The notes beneath the pieces are model-generated. The model saw only the letters and a program-made list of their open reading frames with translations. It was not told the DNA's origin and did no database searches. This document shows, piece by piece, positions 48,843-63,043 of a stretch of 64,000 bases of DNA. Source of the DNA: Galerina marginata (lineage: Eukaryota; Basidiomycota; Agaricomycetes; Agaricales; Galerinaceae). The stretch covers positions 2,294,001 to 2,358,000 of the forward strand of contig JAECYW010000004.1 in assembly GCA_023014335.1 (NCBI GenBank). Reading direction: 5' to 3'. Made by a program: the position numbers and the translations under genes. Each line of letters opens with the position of its first letter. Position 1 is the first letter of the stretch.

Positions 48843-50360
48843 TCAATAAAGTGGAAAACCGGGGTCAACATTGGTTGACCAAGCCCGCAACCCACCAATC
48901 ACATCTTTAATGACTGTGTTGCCTCCAACCTGTCTGAGTGCATCGGCAGCAATCTGAGAGTCATTTCCTAGCCGACAGACGATGTAAAGCTGATGAGCCG
49001 GGTCTGATGGGACGTGCCTTTCAGGATGAAGCAAGAGGTCTTTTAGAGGAATGTCTGGAGAAAGATTTGTTAGCGGCATTGATGCTGATCGTCATCCTTA
49101 CAACTGACTTTGAGATCCTGGAAGCTGACAAATCCCATATTCGATCGAAGGACGAACATCAAGTATTTTCAGAGGAAGATTGGACGACACAATGAGGTCA
49201 TGTAACTCCTGGATGGTATTGTAAGGCAGTCTCGTAAATGCGAAGTGGTTTCAGATCTTTACCTGCGCCTTTATACGATGCCCAACACCACCAGGTATTT
49301 GCCCAGTGTTGACATAATCTGGAGTGGGTCCACCGCAGAATTGAACGTAGTCCATATTCGAGATGGAGGTGAGGCTACCGCTTGTACCACTGCAAGCAAC
49401 GCATGTAGCTTTCCTCTGCCGAAGCCTGATGCTACGAAATGGAGGCGACCCAAGAGCGGAAAAAAGTAGCAATGAGGGCTGTTGATCTAAAGATGTCGTT
49501 TGAATTTGTTGCAGATTATTCTGGTGATAAAAATAAAGGAACCTTGGTTGCCCAGGATAATTTTAATCGTTTCCAAGGCTTGCAAGTTGCCGATAATACC
49601 TGTGACCACCCCTAGAATACCTAGTTCTGCACAAGTGCCCACCGCATCTCGAGGAGGCGGCGATGGATACAAGCAACGATAACAAGGCCCATTTTGACCG
49701 AGGTTGTACACACAAAGCTGTCCTTCGAATTTTTGAGCCGCACCACTGACAAGAGGTTTATTAAACGCGACAGCAGTGTCAGAAAGCAGATAACGAGTTG
49801 GAACGTTATCGGTGCAGTCTAATATAACGTCATATGGACTCAACAGGGAGAGGGCATTATCTGCAGTCAACGCGACAGCCATGACATCCAGAATAATGTC
49901 GGAATTGATGCTGTAAGAAGAAGGGAAATAAATATAGAAAAACCAGCCCCAGGGCGCTAAACGTCGTCACCGTTTTAATGCCAAGGCAGCCGACTCAGCT
50001 TTGTACATCCCTATAGATTCTTCGTTGTGTAAAATTTGCCGCTGGAGGTTGGAAAGTTCGACGTGATCATGATCGACGATTCCAATCCGACCTGAAGGAT
50101 GTATGAAAATCAAACTCTACAATGTTCATAGGTTCCTACCAATCCCAGCAGCTGCAAGATATTGAAGGGCTGGACAGCCCAAGCCGCCAGCACCAACGAC
50201 GACGACCGATGAATGTCGCAATTTAACCTGTCCTTCAAATATTATGGAAGGATTCGTAAAAGGCCGCCTAACAAACAAGCGTACCAGGTAGGCCAAAACC
50301 ATCTAAAATCATTTGTCGGCCATACCGCTGGTAGTCCTGCAATGGAATTGGTGTAGTCAT
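48843..50360 (-). CDS. UBA4: Adenylyltransferase and sulfurtransferase (Urm1 activation)
   Basis: E1-like ThiF domain plus rhodanese domain; activates Urm1 for tRNA thiolation and urmylation in the cytosol, with MOCS3-like chemistry. The start [19 protein letters not shown] has a short N terminus. Motifs include [49 protein letters not shown], zinc ligands CYRC and CVAC, and [15 protein letters not shown] with the candidate catalytic Cys. The rhodanese part has [16 protein letters not shown] and the active-site Cys in [11 protein letters not shown], then VIGGLRAWS. Five introns; one acceptor (ending near 49494) is set by the frame leading to [10 protein letters not shown]. Confidence 0.93.
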
Positions 50361-50424
50361 GATCAAAGAGAGTCTCGGGATTACGTACATAACAACAACA
50401 AATTCGTCCTTCCACTCGCCCATC
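50361..50424. promoter_or_regulatory. Very compact divergent promoter, UBA4 / APC10
   Basis: Only 64 nt between the two ATG codons. Either both 5' UTRs are tiny or the transcripts overlap in antisense. Confidence 0.6.
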
Positions 50425-51323
50425 ATGAGCCGACCCGTCATGGACTTGCTCCCGCCAGACGACGGAACGCCCATCATCCATTCGGGTATGTGTCCTTGTT
50501 AGAGGCCTTGGGCTATCGTCGTCTCATATTTATTACGGAGGCGCGAGGAAACCACCTGTCCTGCCTTGGCCTGATATCTCATCTCGTGCAAAGTGGTCTG
50601 TTTCTTCCTTCAAATTTGGTTTTGGCGCCGAATGTCTTTTGGATGGAGACCCTGATACTTTCTGGCAGTGAGTAATCCAACAATCCCTGAGGTTTCGGTA
50701 TCTCCGACATGCAGTCGCGCGTAGCTCGGACGGCCCCCAACCCCATTTTATCACTATTGAATTTCCTCGAAAGGTTCCCATCCAGGTAGGTAAATGTTAA
50801 GCGATAATATGATAGAGTCGAATCTGAGGTGCATCGTCTGATTGTCATGTATATTACAGAAAATCAGTATTCACCTTAACTTTCCTCAAGACGATTCTTA
50901 TACCCCTTCCACTTTGGCAATACGTGCCGGAACGGGGCCAAGTGATCTGCAAGATGTCCGCGTCGTTACTCTAGATAAACCGGATGGTTGGATCACTTTT
51001 GATGTTTCTTCAGAACCAAACGAGGACGGGGACGGACTGTAAAGTGCCTTTTCCATTCAGTCTCCTCCATATGCTCACCTAATCTGCTGCCCAGCAATCC
51101 AGTCTATGCCTACGTTCTTCAGATAATTGTTGCCGCAAACCACATGAGTGGGAAAGATACGCATGTTCGTGGATTGCGAGTTCTTGGGCCTATGGAGTGG
51201 GTTATTATTATTATTTATGTGCTCAGTTTCTGATTTGAGTGTTGTAAAAGTGATAATGCAGGCAACGATGACCCATTTGCTTTTCAGTCACCAGCGTTCA
51301 AAATGTACGAAACACTTCGATGA
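50425..51323 (+). CDS. DOC1: Anaphase-promoting complex subunit 10
   Basis: Processivity and substrate-recognition subunit of the APC/C ubiquitin ligase. The DOC domain is read over five introns: ISSRAKWSVSSFKFGFGAEC, LLDGDPDTFW, SDGPQPHFITIEFP, KISIHLNFPQDDSYTPSTLA, IRAGTGPSDLQDVRVV, LDKPDGWITFDV, and VYAYVLQIIVAANHMSGKDT followed by HVRGLRVLGP. It ends PFAFQSPAFKMYETLR, where the last two residues match the Ile/Leu-Arg tail used by APC10 to dock on the complex. The start MSRPVMDLLPPDDGTP lies 64 nt from the divergent UBA4 ATG. Confidence 0.93.
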
Positions 51324-51404
51324 GGTCAAGGTATAATCTCTACAGCATTGTATTATTACAAATAAATCATGTTTATATTATATATCTAAAAGAAGGCGAC
51401 TCTA

Positions 51405-54400
51405 TTATCGACCCAATGGAGGTTGATATGATGTTGGGTGGTGTTTAAATTGTGTGGAGGGATAATGTTGCTCAGAATATCTGTGCAATGACTGCGACTC
51501 ATTGATGGAAACCACTCCCTGACGCTCGTCTGACTGGCTCCTGTAAACATTCGAACTTGATGCAGCAGCTCCTCCGTTGGGTAACAAGGAGTAACCTGGA
51601 GCGTGTGCAGGGGTGGTAATATTCCATGCAGGAATTGTGGTCTAATACGTCAAAGATAGGTCAGTGGACAGGGTAGAGTGGCTTTAGAGTTAGACGTACC
51701 GGGGGTTTGTACGGTGAAGATGTAGCTGTTCGGAGTTGCTCACCGTAATACGACTGATGGTCTGGATAGACTTTCTGGGCTCCAGACGAGAAGCCGTGGG
51801 CGGATGGCTGATAATGGCTGAAAGATATTGTGGGTCTAGGTCCATTGATCGCAACAGGAACAGTGTATTGTCCTGCATTATTGAGTTGACCGTTAGCGGG
51901 TCTAACGTAATAACTTTGCTGGGCAGGCTCCCTATAGGTAGGCAAATACGCCGAAGGGTGAAAATCTACAGAAGGGACCATTGCTTGTGGATATCCTTGA
52001 TATGATTGCATCTGCGATGAGCTGAAAGTCGGAAGGTGTCGGCTGGATGGGAAAAAGCGGTCCTGGTTGGGATCCTGTCGCTTGTTACGACATGTCTTGC
52101 AGATAAAGTCGACAGAAACCCAGTTACGAGGAGGAAGGCCAGCTGCCTTATCAGCACGATCATGACAAAGTATGTGTTGCCACTTAGAACAACGACCACA
52201 GGACATCATAGGAGTTCCGTCATCCTGATGCATTGTAAGTTCGACGTTTCAAAAGTCGATGACCAGACGCACCAGATTCAGGCCATATCGTTGACATACT
52301 TCACAGGATAGTTCCCAATCCTCTCCTGCAGGAGTGCGCGATCCGCTATTGGTCCCTGTCTTCCCATTGGCCTTCTCCTCGAGGGTATCGTTCATGGAAA
52401 GAATACCTTGGTCACCCTTGGAGGGTTTGGTTGGGCTATCCACCGGCTTTTCTTTCCTTTCGGACCAAAAGTTGTTAATCGGTTGAAAGTCCTTGAATAA
52501 ATGAGCAACATACTCCACTGATGCCTTCCGAGATTCTTCTCGCGCTTCTCGCTCTTTTCTCCTCTGTTCCCTTGCGGTTTCACGCTTGATTCGCTCCGCC
52601 TCCTCTTTCTGCAATCGAGCTTCCATTCTTCGAGTGCGGCTAAATTTCTCTTCTTCTTCTTGCCTCCTTTTCGCCGCCAGACGAGCCTCTTCACGTTCGC
52701 TCTCCTTTAGGGCGATGCGAGATGATCGTTTCCTGTGGACAAGTGCCTCCTCGATCTCACGTTTCCGTTCGATTTCCTGCCAATCGAAATATTGTTACTA
52801 TCATTAATAGGTGGACCCGTAGAAGGTGCGTACTCTGAGTTCCTGGGTGATGGCAGGGACAATGTCGTTCACTAATATTTTGTATAGCGCCTTCTCAGCG
52901 TAATGCGTGGCTTTCTCCAACTGCTCTGTCACCTGTTCCCACTCTCGGAGACTCACGCAGATCTTGACCAGAGCCACATCAATGAATAGGACGATACTAG
53001 AAAAACATTACATACCGTTTCCCATTCAACAAAATTCTCGAGGGCTTCGTGGACCTGCTTCGAATCCTTTTCTTCGAGATGGCAGCGGCTGCTTTGATCG
53101 TATACGTTCGCAAGAGTTTCGGAAGTTTGCAGTTTCGCGTCTGTGCCTTCGTCGACCTCTTCACTCAGTTCAGTCAAGTCGCTCACGGTCTCCTGGTCAC
53201 TTTCCAGGCCTGTTCTGAGGACACTGGTTTTTGGGGTCCCACCCTTGGCATTCGAATCTAACCACTCGTCTGGAATGGGTTGCCATTCATCTTCTGCGGA
53301 GCCTCTTAGTCTCGCACTTGTTCGTGTTCCAACTACCCGCTTGGAAGACTGTGTGCGCGATGAAGATGCATGCAGCGGTTTAGGGCTTCGGCCCAGCATA
53401 GAGGCTTCACGATTGAGCTTGGCCAATTCCCTGGCCTGTAGGTCGAGCTTTAGCTTGGCCTGATCTTTGGCAGCTCGACTTTGACGCCCGGAGGTGTTTT
53501 GAGCTGATGAACGTAGATCGCCCTGCTCAAGTCGCGGTCGCTTCGAGGAAGTAATTAATTTGGAATGTGGCTGAGGCTTCTCTGGGACCTGGTTGGTGGT
53601 TCGCTTTCGCTTTAAAGATTGTAATTTTTGGGTTTTGGGGGGCATTCGCTGGATCCAGAGACGATCACCTGCCATTTATCAGCAGGAGAGCTGATACATA
53701 AAAATACGAAATAATGTACCACCAATTAACCAATACGCATTACGTTTGCTATCATACCCAGTTGGTTCAGTACGCTAGTATGCCAATGTCAGTAGAAAAT
53801 TGTGACCAATAGAACAATGTCTGACCCATGATGCAAACTCGTCGTCACTTTTCATGATGGTTCGTAATCGAGTTGGGTTTTGGAATTGCCATTCTGCAAG
53901 GGTGTGCATAGACTCGAGCTTCGTCATCATTGGAAGATCAAACCAATCTGTGGACTCTTCTTGGTCTGGGTCCTCGTCAATGCGACGCCGAGATTCCGTG
54001 ACATGGAAATTCTGTGCAACGCTTGACTGACGCGAGAGTTCCACACCTTCGCCCAGGCGAAAGTCACAAGGGCCAGTTTCATCTGACCGGGAGCCCTCTC
54101 GCGATGACAGGTTAGTCTGCTCTCCGTCGGTATTTCCTTGAGGTTCTTCAAGTGCTTGGTCGGGGGGTTCTGAATTCAGGATTTCCCGTTCTTTGCAGTC
54201 ATTTGGGTGGCGCTTGGTGTCTTTGGGATCTGGTCCAATGGGATTAGCCTGGGGGTTTCTCTTGTTATATTGTTTCCGAAGGGCAGATTGCCAGTTATCG
54301 AGACTGATTGAGTGTGTTCATGAAAACAGCTGTAATATAGAAAGTGGAAGAACGTACGAAATTTTACGATCATAAGACAGAGTATACAGTAATTTCTGCA

Positions 54401-54690
54401 TGATTCGAGAAAGGGTATTATTTGTCTGATAGACTAGGTCGGTTTCAATGTCCTGGAAAATTGGATTAATTAGAGGATGTCAGAAAGGCACTGAAACTCA
54501 CAGAAATTGTGATATCATCCATGGCAAATAATGGAGAAAATGTGTAAAAGAATTGACTAAAAGCTGCCCATCGCCATTGCCTCCGTAGTAGCACAAGATT
54601 TTCAGATTGAGAGTCATGCTGAGGAGGTGGGGGGGAAGTTGTAACAGATTTATGAAGGTTTGACGCGCGTGTCTTTGAACGGCGAGGCAT
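51405..54690 (-). CDS. DDT/WHIM-like and PHD-finger chromatin factor (RSF1/CECR2-like plan)
   Basis: The start MPRRSKTRASNLHKSVTTS leads to a DDT-like helical region (LLRRQWRWAAFSQFFYTFSP, DIETDLVYQTNNTLSRIMQK). Then comes a WHIM-like block, WFDLPMMTKLESMHTLAEWQ with TRLRTIMKSDDEFASW, joined to RTEPTGYDSKRNAYWLIGGD and RLWIQR. Basic segments, a long charged coiled coil (about 52450-52790), and a PHD finger (CEVC...CGRC...WQH...C...CKTC) follow. The tail is Gln/Ser/Tyr/Pro-rich. About eight introns. The order matches accessory subunits of ISWI-type remodellers; partner and histone mark are inferred. It is convergent with APC10, with 81 nt between stops. Confidence 0.85.
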
Positions 54691-54873
54691 ATTATGAATA
54701 GCAAAGGCTGAGAATAAAGAAGAAAGCTCTAAGGAAATTGGTCGAAGAGATGGACGGGCAGATAGACGAAGAGGAAAGTCGCGCGCTGAGTACTGAGTGC
54801 TCACTGTTTTGGACTGGTCCAGGAAACAACATAGGTCTCGTTGTCATGAATTGTATTACATAATTGTCCCTTT

Positions 54874-55933
54874 TCACACGCTATTTATCATTTCCGCCTT
54901 GATGAAATCTCCTGCAGCCTCCACCATTTCGGCTGTGCATTTGTGACCGACACCCTTCTCCACAATCACTTTCTTCAGTCCCTGAGGTCCTACTTCCAGA
55001 GAATCTACAAATTTCTTGCTTGCTGTCCAAGGAACCAACTTGTCGTCTTCTCCAGAGAGTACAAGAATCTTCTTCCCAAGGAAAGGATTGGATGGTTCCA
55101 ACGACGAATAATTTCTGGAAGCAGGGTCTGATGTCCCAATCAGGTCGAGTAAACTGGATGGAACATAAGGCGCGATAAAAGGTATGTTACTGCTTTCCGC
55201 GCGATATTTCATAAGTTCCAGGTAGTCGGGACATCCAATGATGGGGACACCGATTGTAATTCTTGGATCTGCAGATGCCCTCTTAGTGCAATATGCCACT
55301 CGCGCAAAATGGTGGTAATACCTTGGCTCAGTGCTATCCAAGTTGAATGGCCCCCGAGGCTGATTCCAATGACACCCCATGAGTCAATTTTGCACTCGCC
55401 GTGAGGGAAGAGGTACATTGTCAAAAAATCGATCACCAAGGATACATCTTGTGCCGTTCCAACTGTCGATTCCGGTTACTCAGGGTACAAAGTGATGGAC
55501 TAAGAGACATCGACAGACTTTGGATCGCATACATGTCCATCCTATACTGAAAGTTTTTGGGAGTTTCTTGCGACGCCTGCTCGGTAAACTCACGCGTGAT
55601 GTGGATTCTCTTCGACCTCGGTCCAGGTGTTGTTGGCCCTTGTTTCGACCACTCGAGCACCGTGATTGCGATGATCCTTGAAACCTGCCATTAGATGATT
55701 ATAATAATGGAATTTTTGGCAGGTACCAGTGTTATAACACATAAACCACGATGCTGTCCTTTTGTCTTCTCTAAGAGGGCCTTTGAGACTGGGACAACAT
55801 CGTCCGCAGAACCATGTCGGCCATGCAGGAGGAAGACTGCAGCAACGGATCCACTGAGAGGAGTTGCATTGCTGTACACATGAACCTTTAATCCTCCGAT
55901 GGTGTAGGTTTCTGTAGTCACAAACTCGGACAT
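54874..55933 (-). CDS. Alpha/beta hydrolase
   Basis: Alpha/beta-hydrolase fold of roughly 270 residues. The start MSEFVTTETYTIGGLKVHVY leads to the oxyanion-hole segment VFLLHGRHGSADD, then LCVITL joined by an intron to DHRNHGARVVE. A second and third intron give MDMYAIQIGTAQDVSLVIDF. The nucleophile elbow is GVIGISLGGHSTW (GxSxG). A candidate acid is in LVLSGEDDKLVPW and the catalytic histidine in KGVGHKCTAEMVE. No signal peptide is visible, so it is probably cytosolic. The substrate cannot be read from the sequence. Confidence 0.88.
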
Positions 55934-56060
55934 GTTGGGGAGAAGTGGGCAGAGATATCAAGGCTTGACTTGATGATTAATCAAATGAGAGCGTCTAAAA
56001 ATATACAGAACATTATGTAGGCGAAGTCTCTATGCCGGAATCCTGCAGACGCCACTTCAT

Positions 56061-59004
<2,944 letters not shown>

Positions 59005-59140
59005 TGTTTAAGTTAAATTGACTTGAACTGTCCCTTGAAAGTTCGTACTTGTTACAGTCTTTTGGTCAAAAGATAGGCTGGGTCCCCTAAGTAGTTCTAA
59101 ATCCTACAAAAAAGATGAAAGCAACTAAATTGAAACTATG

Positions 59141-60150
59141 CTACATGGCGACGCATCCGGGACCGCGCCGTCTCTGTCTTCTTGATGGATCTGCTGGATA
59201 CTGTGTCCGCATTTGCCTCAGGAGATCCTCAAATACTTCTGCAACATGCCAGTTCCGTTTGGCAGACGTTTCGTAGAAAGGAAGATTCCACCGGCTTGAA
59301 AGGGATTGGATAGTACTTCGTTGGACTTCCCTTTCGTTCACTAGATCAAGTTTTGTTCCAACGACAACAATCGGGGCCGTCTGCCAACGGAATGTTTGCT
59401 ATCCATACGAAGTTTTATTAGGTGGTTCACGTACTGTGTCGCCACCTTTAATCCGAAGGATCTGCTTCCGGAGGTTATCTACCTCCTGCAAGCTTGCTTC
59501 CTGCGTTAAGCTGACATACTGTTTAGTGTATAGCATCCAGTCCAGGCTCCCTCATACCTGAACACAAGTACAAAACCTCGGCCAGACTGATAACGTTTAG
59601 AAATGGTCAGGTTTTTGAAGATGGTGATAGTACAACCTTGATGTATACTTCGTTCAGAGAAGTAAATTGTTCGGCACCCGCTGTATCGAGTACTTCGAGC
59701 TGAGAATACCATCAAACATTGCAGGTATAGTAAGGGAAAGAAATCGGTGAATGGCGCATTCCATGCAAAAATTTTCATAAGTCATGTTCAAATCGCCTTG
59801 GAATTTGGAAAAGAAACATGCTCACCGAATCGAGCTGACCATCAACAGTAATGGTCCTCCGGTATTCCTCTACAATGCTCATTAGAATGTGACGGCTAAT
59901 TTCGAAAAGGACTTCTTGACCTTCAATGGTTGGGTCGTAGTTTTCTACAAAGACATCTCGAATGAAACGAACTAAAAGATAAAAGATGACGAATATGAGA
60001 AATAACGTAGACTGCAGAAGCCTGGATTCATATTACCTGTAAGCGCCGACTTCCCGACTCCTCCGGCTTCAGTGGGTCAGTAAAGCGGACATCGACCTTC
60101 TGATATTAGATCCCCTCACCCCCAAGAACCACCACATTGAATTGCCTCAT
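59141..60150 (-). CDS. Ras-family small GTPase (Rap/Rsr1-like)
   Basis: The start MRQFNVVVLGAGGVGKSALT holds the G1 loop (GAGGVGKS). The effector region is VFVENYDPTIEEEYRR, with an intron inside. The switch II motif is LEVLDTAGAEQFTSLNEVY, then SGRGFVLVF, SLTQEASLQEVDNLRKQI, the G4 motif VVVGTKLDL and the G5 motif ETSAK. The protein ends in a basic patch and CVAM, a CAAX box for prenylation and membrane attachment. Seven introns. The residue equivalent to Ras Gln61 is Ala; Rap proteins have Thr there, so this fits the Rap/Rsr1 side and suggests low intrinsic GTPase activity. A polarity or bud-site type role is only inferred. Confidence 0.92.
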
Positions 60151-60551
60151 TATGGGGGGTGGAATTCGTCGAGGTGCGGTTTAGCACACGTCACGTTCTC
60201 CTCTTGCTTGGGAAGAAGACTGGAAACCGAGGTTGTGAGCCAGCTACAACTAGAAAACGGCCTCCCAGTTTAGCAGAGGAGGAGGATTGTTGAATCGAGT
60301 GCCTGCATCGTTGGCCGTGAGAGAGCCCAGACTTACATAGAAAATCAAAATCGATGGAAACAAAAAATTGTTGGAGTCAATAATCGCTGCTTACATATTC
60401 AGAGCCCGATAACTCAAGGAACTTAGGAAGCGAGTACTTGTAAAAGGAGTTGTAAATAACGATTATATTTGGACCCCCATGCTTGCAAGATAACAATGAC
60501 CATATCGCATGCAATGCATTATAAAACAACCTTCGTAAAATCTTCTGCCAC
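60151..60551. other. Intergenic: GTPase promoter, 3' side of eIF4B
   Basis: 401 nt with no coding exon supported. No TATA box was recognised at usual spacing. Confidence 0.45.
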
Positions 60552-62444
60552 CTATTCGACGACAACCTCCGAATTTTGCTCTGTTTCCAAACCCTTTCTA
60601 GATATACTGTCCTTTTTTGCAGCGACATTTGCAAAACTAAGACTAGGACGGACAGTAGGCACCAAAGAGGGTCCGGGTGGCTTCGCAGGCGACAACTTTG
60701 ACTGGGAATTGATAGAAGGCGCAGGTGGCGTTTGGGGTCGGCTGACCAAAGTTCTTTCGACGCCTGTACGAGAATTGGTTCTTGACATTGTAAGCTTTTC
60801 CTGGGTCAGTTCTCGTTCTCGCCCAAGGCGTTCGGCTACTTCTCTGTCGCGTGAACTTACGTCCACGGGCCTGAGAGGTTGTCAGGAAATTATGTTAAGC
60901 GATAGAAAGATCCAATACCTTGCTCCACCGAAAGGGTTTAATTTAGGATTCCCCGAGGTAGGAGTAGGCCCCATCTTAGGCGAAGAAAGGGGACTAGGGG
61001 AGACAGAGGCATTTCCAGACCTTGGTAAAAGTTCCAGCTTTTTTCGCGCTAACTGCGGGGTTGGCGGGGTTGAGCTACTAGCTGCAGTCGTTAAAGCCAT
61101 TGAGTCGTAAGTTAGGAGAATGTGGAAATGTAATAACGCACGTGAAACGCTATTGCGAGCTGTAGGTTTCGGCGGGCGAGAAGAATTTCTCCAATCGCCT
61201 TCATCCACAGGAGACTCCTTTGGGGGGCCCATATCGCCCTTTAGTCGATGAGATACAGGTTTTCCAGAGGCATCGTCACTTAATCCGTTTGTAGAAGACT
61301 TGAATTTACCACCAATTGTCCAGACCTCTTCTTTATCTGCGAGTCCCTGGGACTCCGGTGTAAGAAAACCAGAACCTTTCCGCTTGAATGGGGGTGCTAC
61401 ATCAGTTTCTGGAACTCGCTGTGGACGATTGGAACGCCACTGATCCAAGTTATCGGAAGCACTTGACGTTTGTCGATCGCCTGCTGGGGCATCGAAGCGA
61501 CGACGAGAGGAATCTCGGGACTTGGGAGCGTCAGGAAGAGGACCGTCACGGCGCCAAGGATTGTCAAACTTGGTGCTATCTTCGGAAGTACCACCAAATC
61601 CGCTCCTTTCCTTGGCTATTGATCGTTTAGAAAATCGTCTGGTCATAGGAAAAATAAACTTACGAGGTTCAGCAACGCTGACACGGATGGTTCGACCAGA
61701 AAAATTCTGGTAAAACCGTGAGCGAAACGGACTGTGCTTGCAACATAAAGATAACATACCGATCCGCTTTTCGAGAGGGCATCCTTTAAACCCTCAAGTT
61801 CCTCGAATTCGATGTATCCAAATCCTTTCGGTTTCTCGTCCTTGTCTTTGATGATCTTGACGGACTTGGTCTATGACATGTCAAGTAATGTAACACACAC
61901 TGTGAAAGTTGAACACTGACATACTTTGATGCCAGAAAAAAACTGTTCGAGCTCAGACTCCGTTAGGTCAAATGCTAGGTTGCCCACAAATGCAGTATAC
62001 GGCGGTTGGCTCGGCAGAGGAATATCCTCACGGGCTGGGGCATTTTGACGATCCGCTACAAATAAGTAAGGGATAAGAGTCCAGGGCACAAAGATTGGCT
62101 AACTCACGTCGTGAATTGAGGAAATCGTCTCTCCGACCAAATCTATCCCCAGGGTGGTCTTCGTCGATTCTCGGAGCAGCTGGATAGAATAGGGTTAAAC
62201 TTGGGTTTTTTTTGGTTGGAAATCCACGTACGGGCGTTGGGGAGAGACTCCATCTCGTCCGCCCATGATCCTAGAGCTAGAGGTGGAGGTTTGTGAACTT
62301 CAACGGAGAAAAAATCTCACTTCTGCTCAGAACGCACTGCTATCGCCAAGGAACTCGTTTAAGGAGATTTTCTTGGATTTCTTCGGGGCTGTCAAGACCG
62401 ATTAGAAGCAAGCAATATATAATATGATATGAAAACAAACCCAT
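60552..62444 (-). CDS. TIF3: Translation initiation factor eIF4B (RRM protein)
   Basis: Helps eIF4A unwind mRNA leaders. The start MAPKKSKKISLNEFLGDSI is spread over three small exons (ATG at 62444), followed by PPPLALGSWADEMESLPNA, the typical eIF4B N terminus. The RRM reads YTAFVGNLAFDLTESELEQF (RNP2-like), KIIKDKDEKPKGFGYIEF (RNP1-like) and NFSGRTIRVSVAEPR. The rest is Arg/Asp/Ser/Pro-rich, with FDNPWRRDGPLP and NLDQWRSNRPQRVP blocks like the repeats of fungal eIF4B, and LSFANVAAKKD near the end. About nine introns. The RRM and N terminus make the call firm. Confidence 0.9.
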
Positions 62445-63043
62445 GCTATTAATCTTGGAGATGGAGAAGAACTGCAATAGATAGTGAAATTCAAGTGACG
62501 TTTCCACTAGTTTTGTGAAGGTTTGCCTGTGGCGTGGGTCAATTTGGCTATATATGACAACAGCTTCGCCACACACGGCGGGCCAAAGATTTGTCAGCTT
62601 TCCCATGAACTTGTAAGCTGGTCTGATTGACAGGCACCAAACAAATGAGCTTCCAATGAAATCTGACAAGAAGCCTTCATATTTGTGCTCCCTGCAAGTT
62701 CTAAGCCAAGGTGGAATTTGACAGCAATGACAGGAGCACAGAGCCAAGACACAATGGGTGAAGATGATGGCTGAAAAATCAATAGGTTACAAGACTTGTG
62801 TTTGTCATCCTAAGAACAAAAGTACAGTCGTGGACAACCAAAGCCCACAAATCAGGTATCTGGGTGAGAACTCAATGAAACGACGAGATTTTTTCAGATT
62901 CTTACTCCAAATCTCGAAAGACGTCGAAAAAAGCATCTCCGAAGTTTTTCCCACGAGTATTTAGAAAGTGCCAAATTTTTGGGCCGAAAAATTGGAATAT
63001 ATGGGTAGGAGGAGCCAACTTTCTATGGCCAAAGCGACGGAAA
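62445..63043. other. Intergenic: eIF4B promoter and transposon flank
   Basis: 599 nt without a supported exon. It must hold the eIF4B promoter and possibly the end of the neighbouring transposable element; no clear terminal inverted repeat pair can be shown because the other end is outside the window. Confidence 0.45.
62971..62995 (+). repeat. Imperfect inverted repeat
   Basis: A CCAAATTTTT arm faces a GAAAAATTGG arm around a GGGCC centre, about 50 nt beyond the transposase stop. It could be a transcription-end hairpin or part of an element end. Confidence 0.5.

Noticed and set aside
54498..54704. Second minus-strand frame at the start of the DDT/PHD gene
   Set aside because: Overlaps the better frame with LLRRQWRWAAF and has no conserved features.
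60469..61110. Plus-strand 213-codon frame
   Set aside because: Antisense to eIF4B C-terminal exons, which are supported by the gene's RRM and splicing.
62340..62747. Minus-strand 135-codon frame beginning MALCSCHCC
   Set aside because: Its 3' part overlaps the eIF4B first exons in another frame; no family features, most likely chance.
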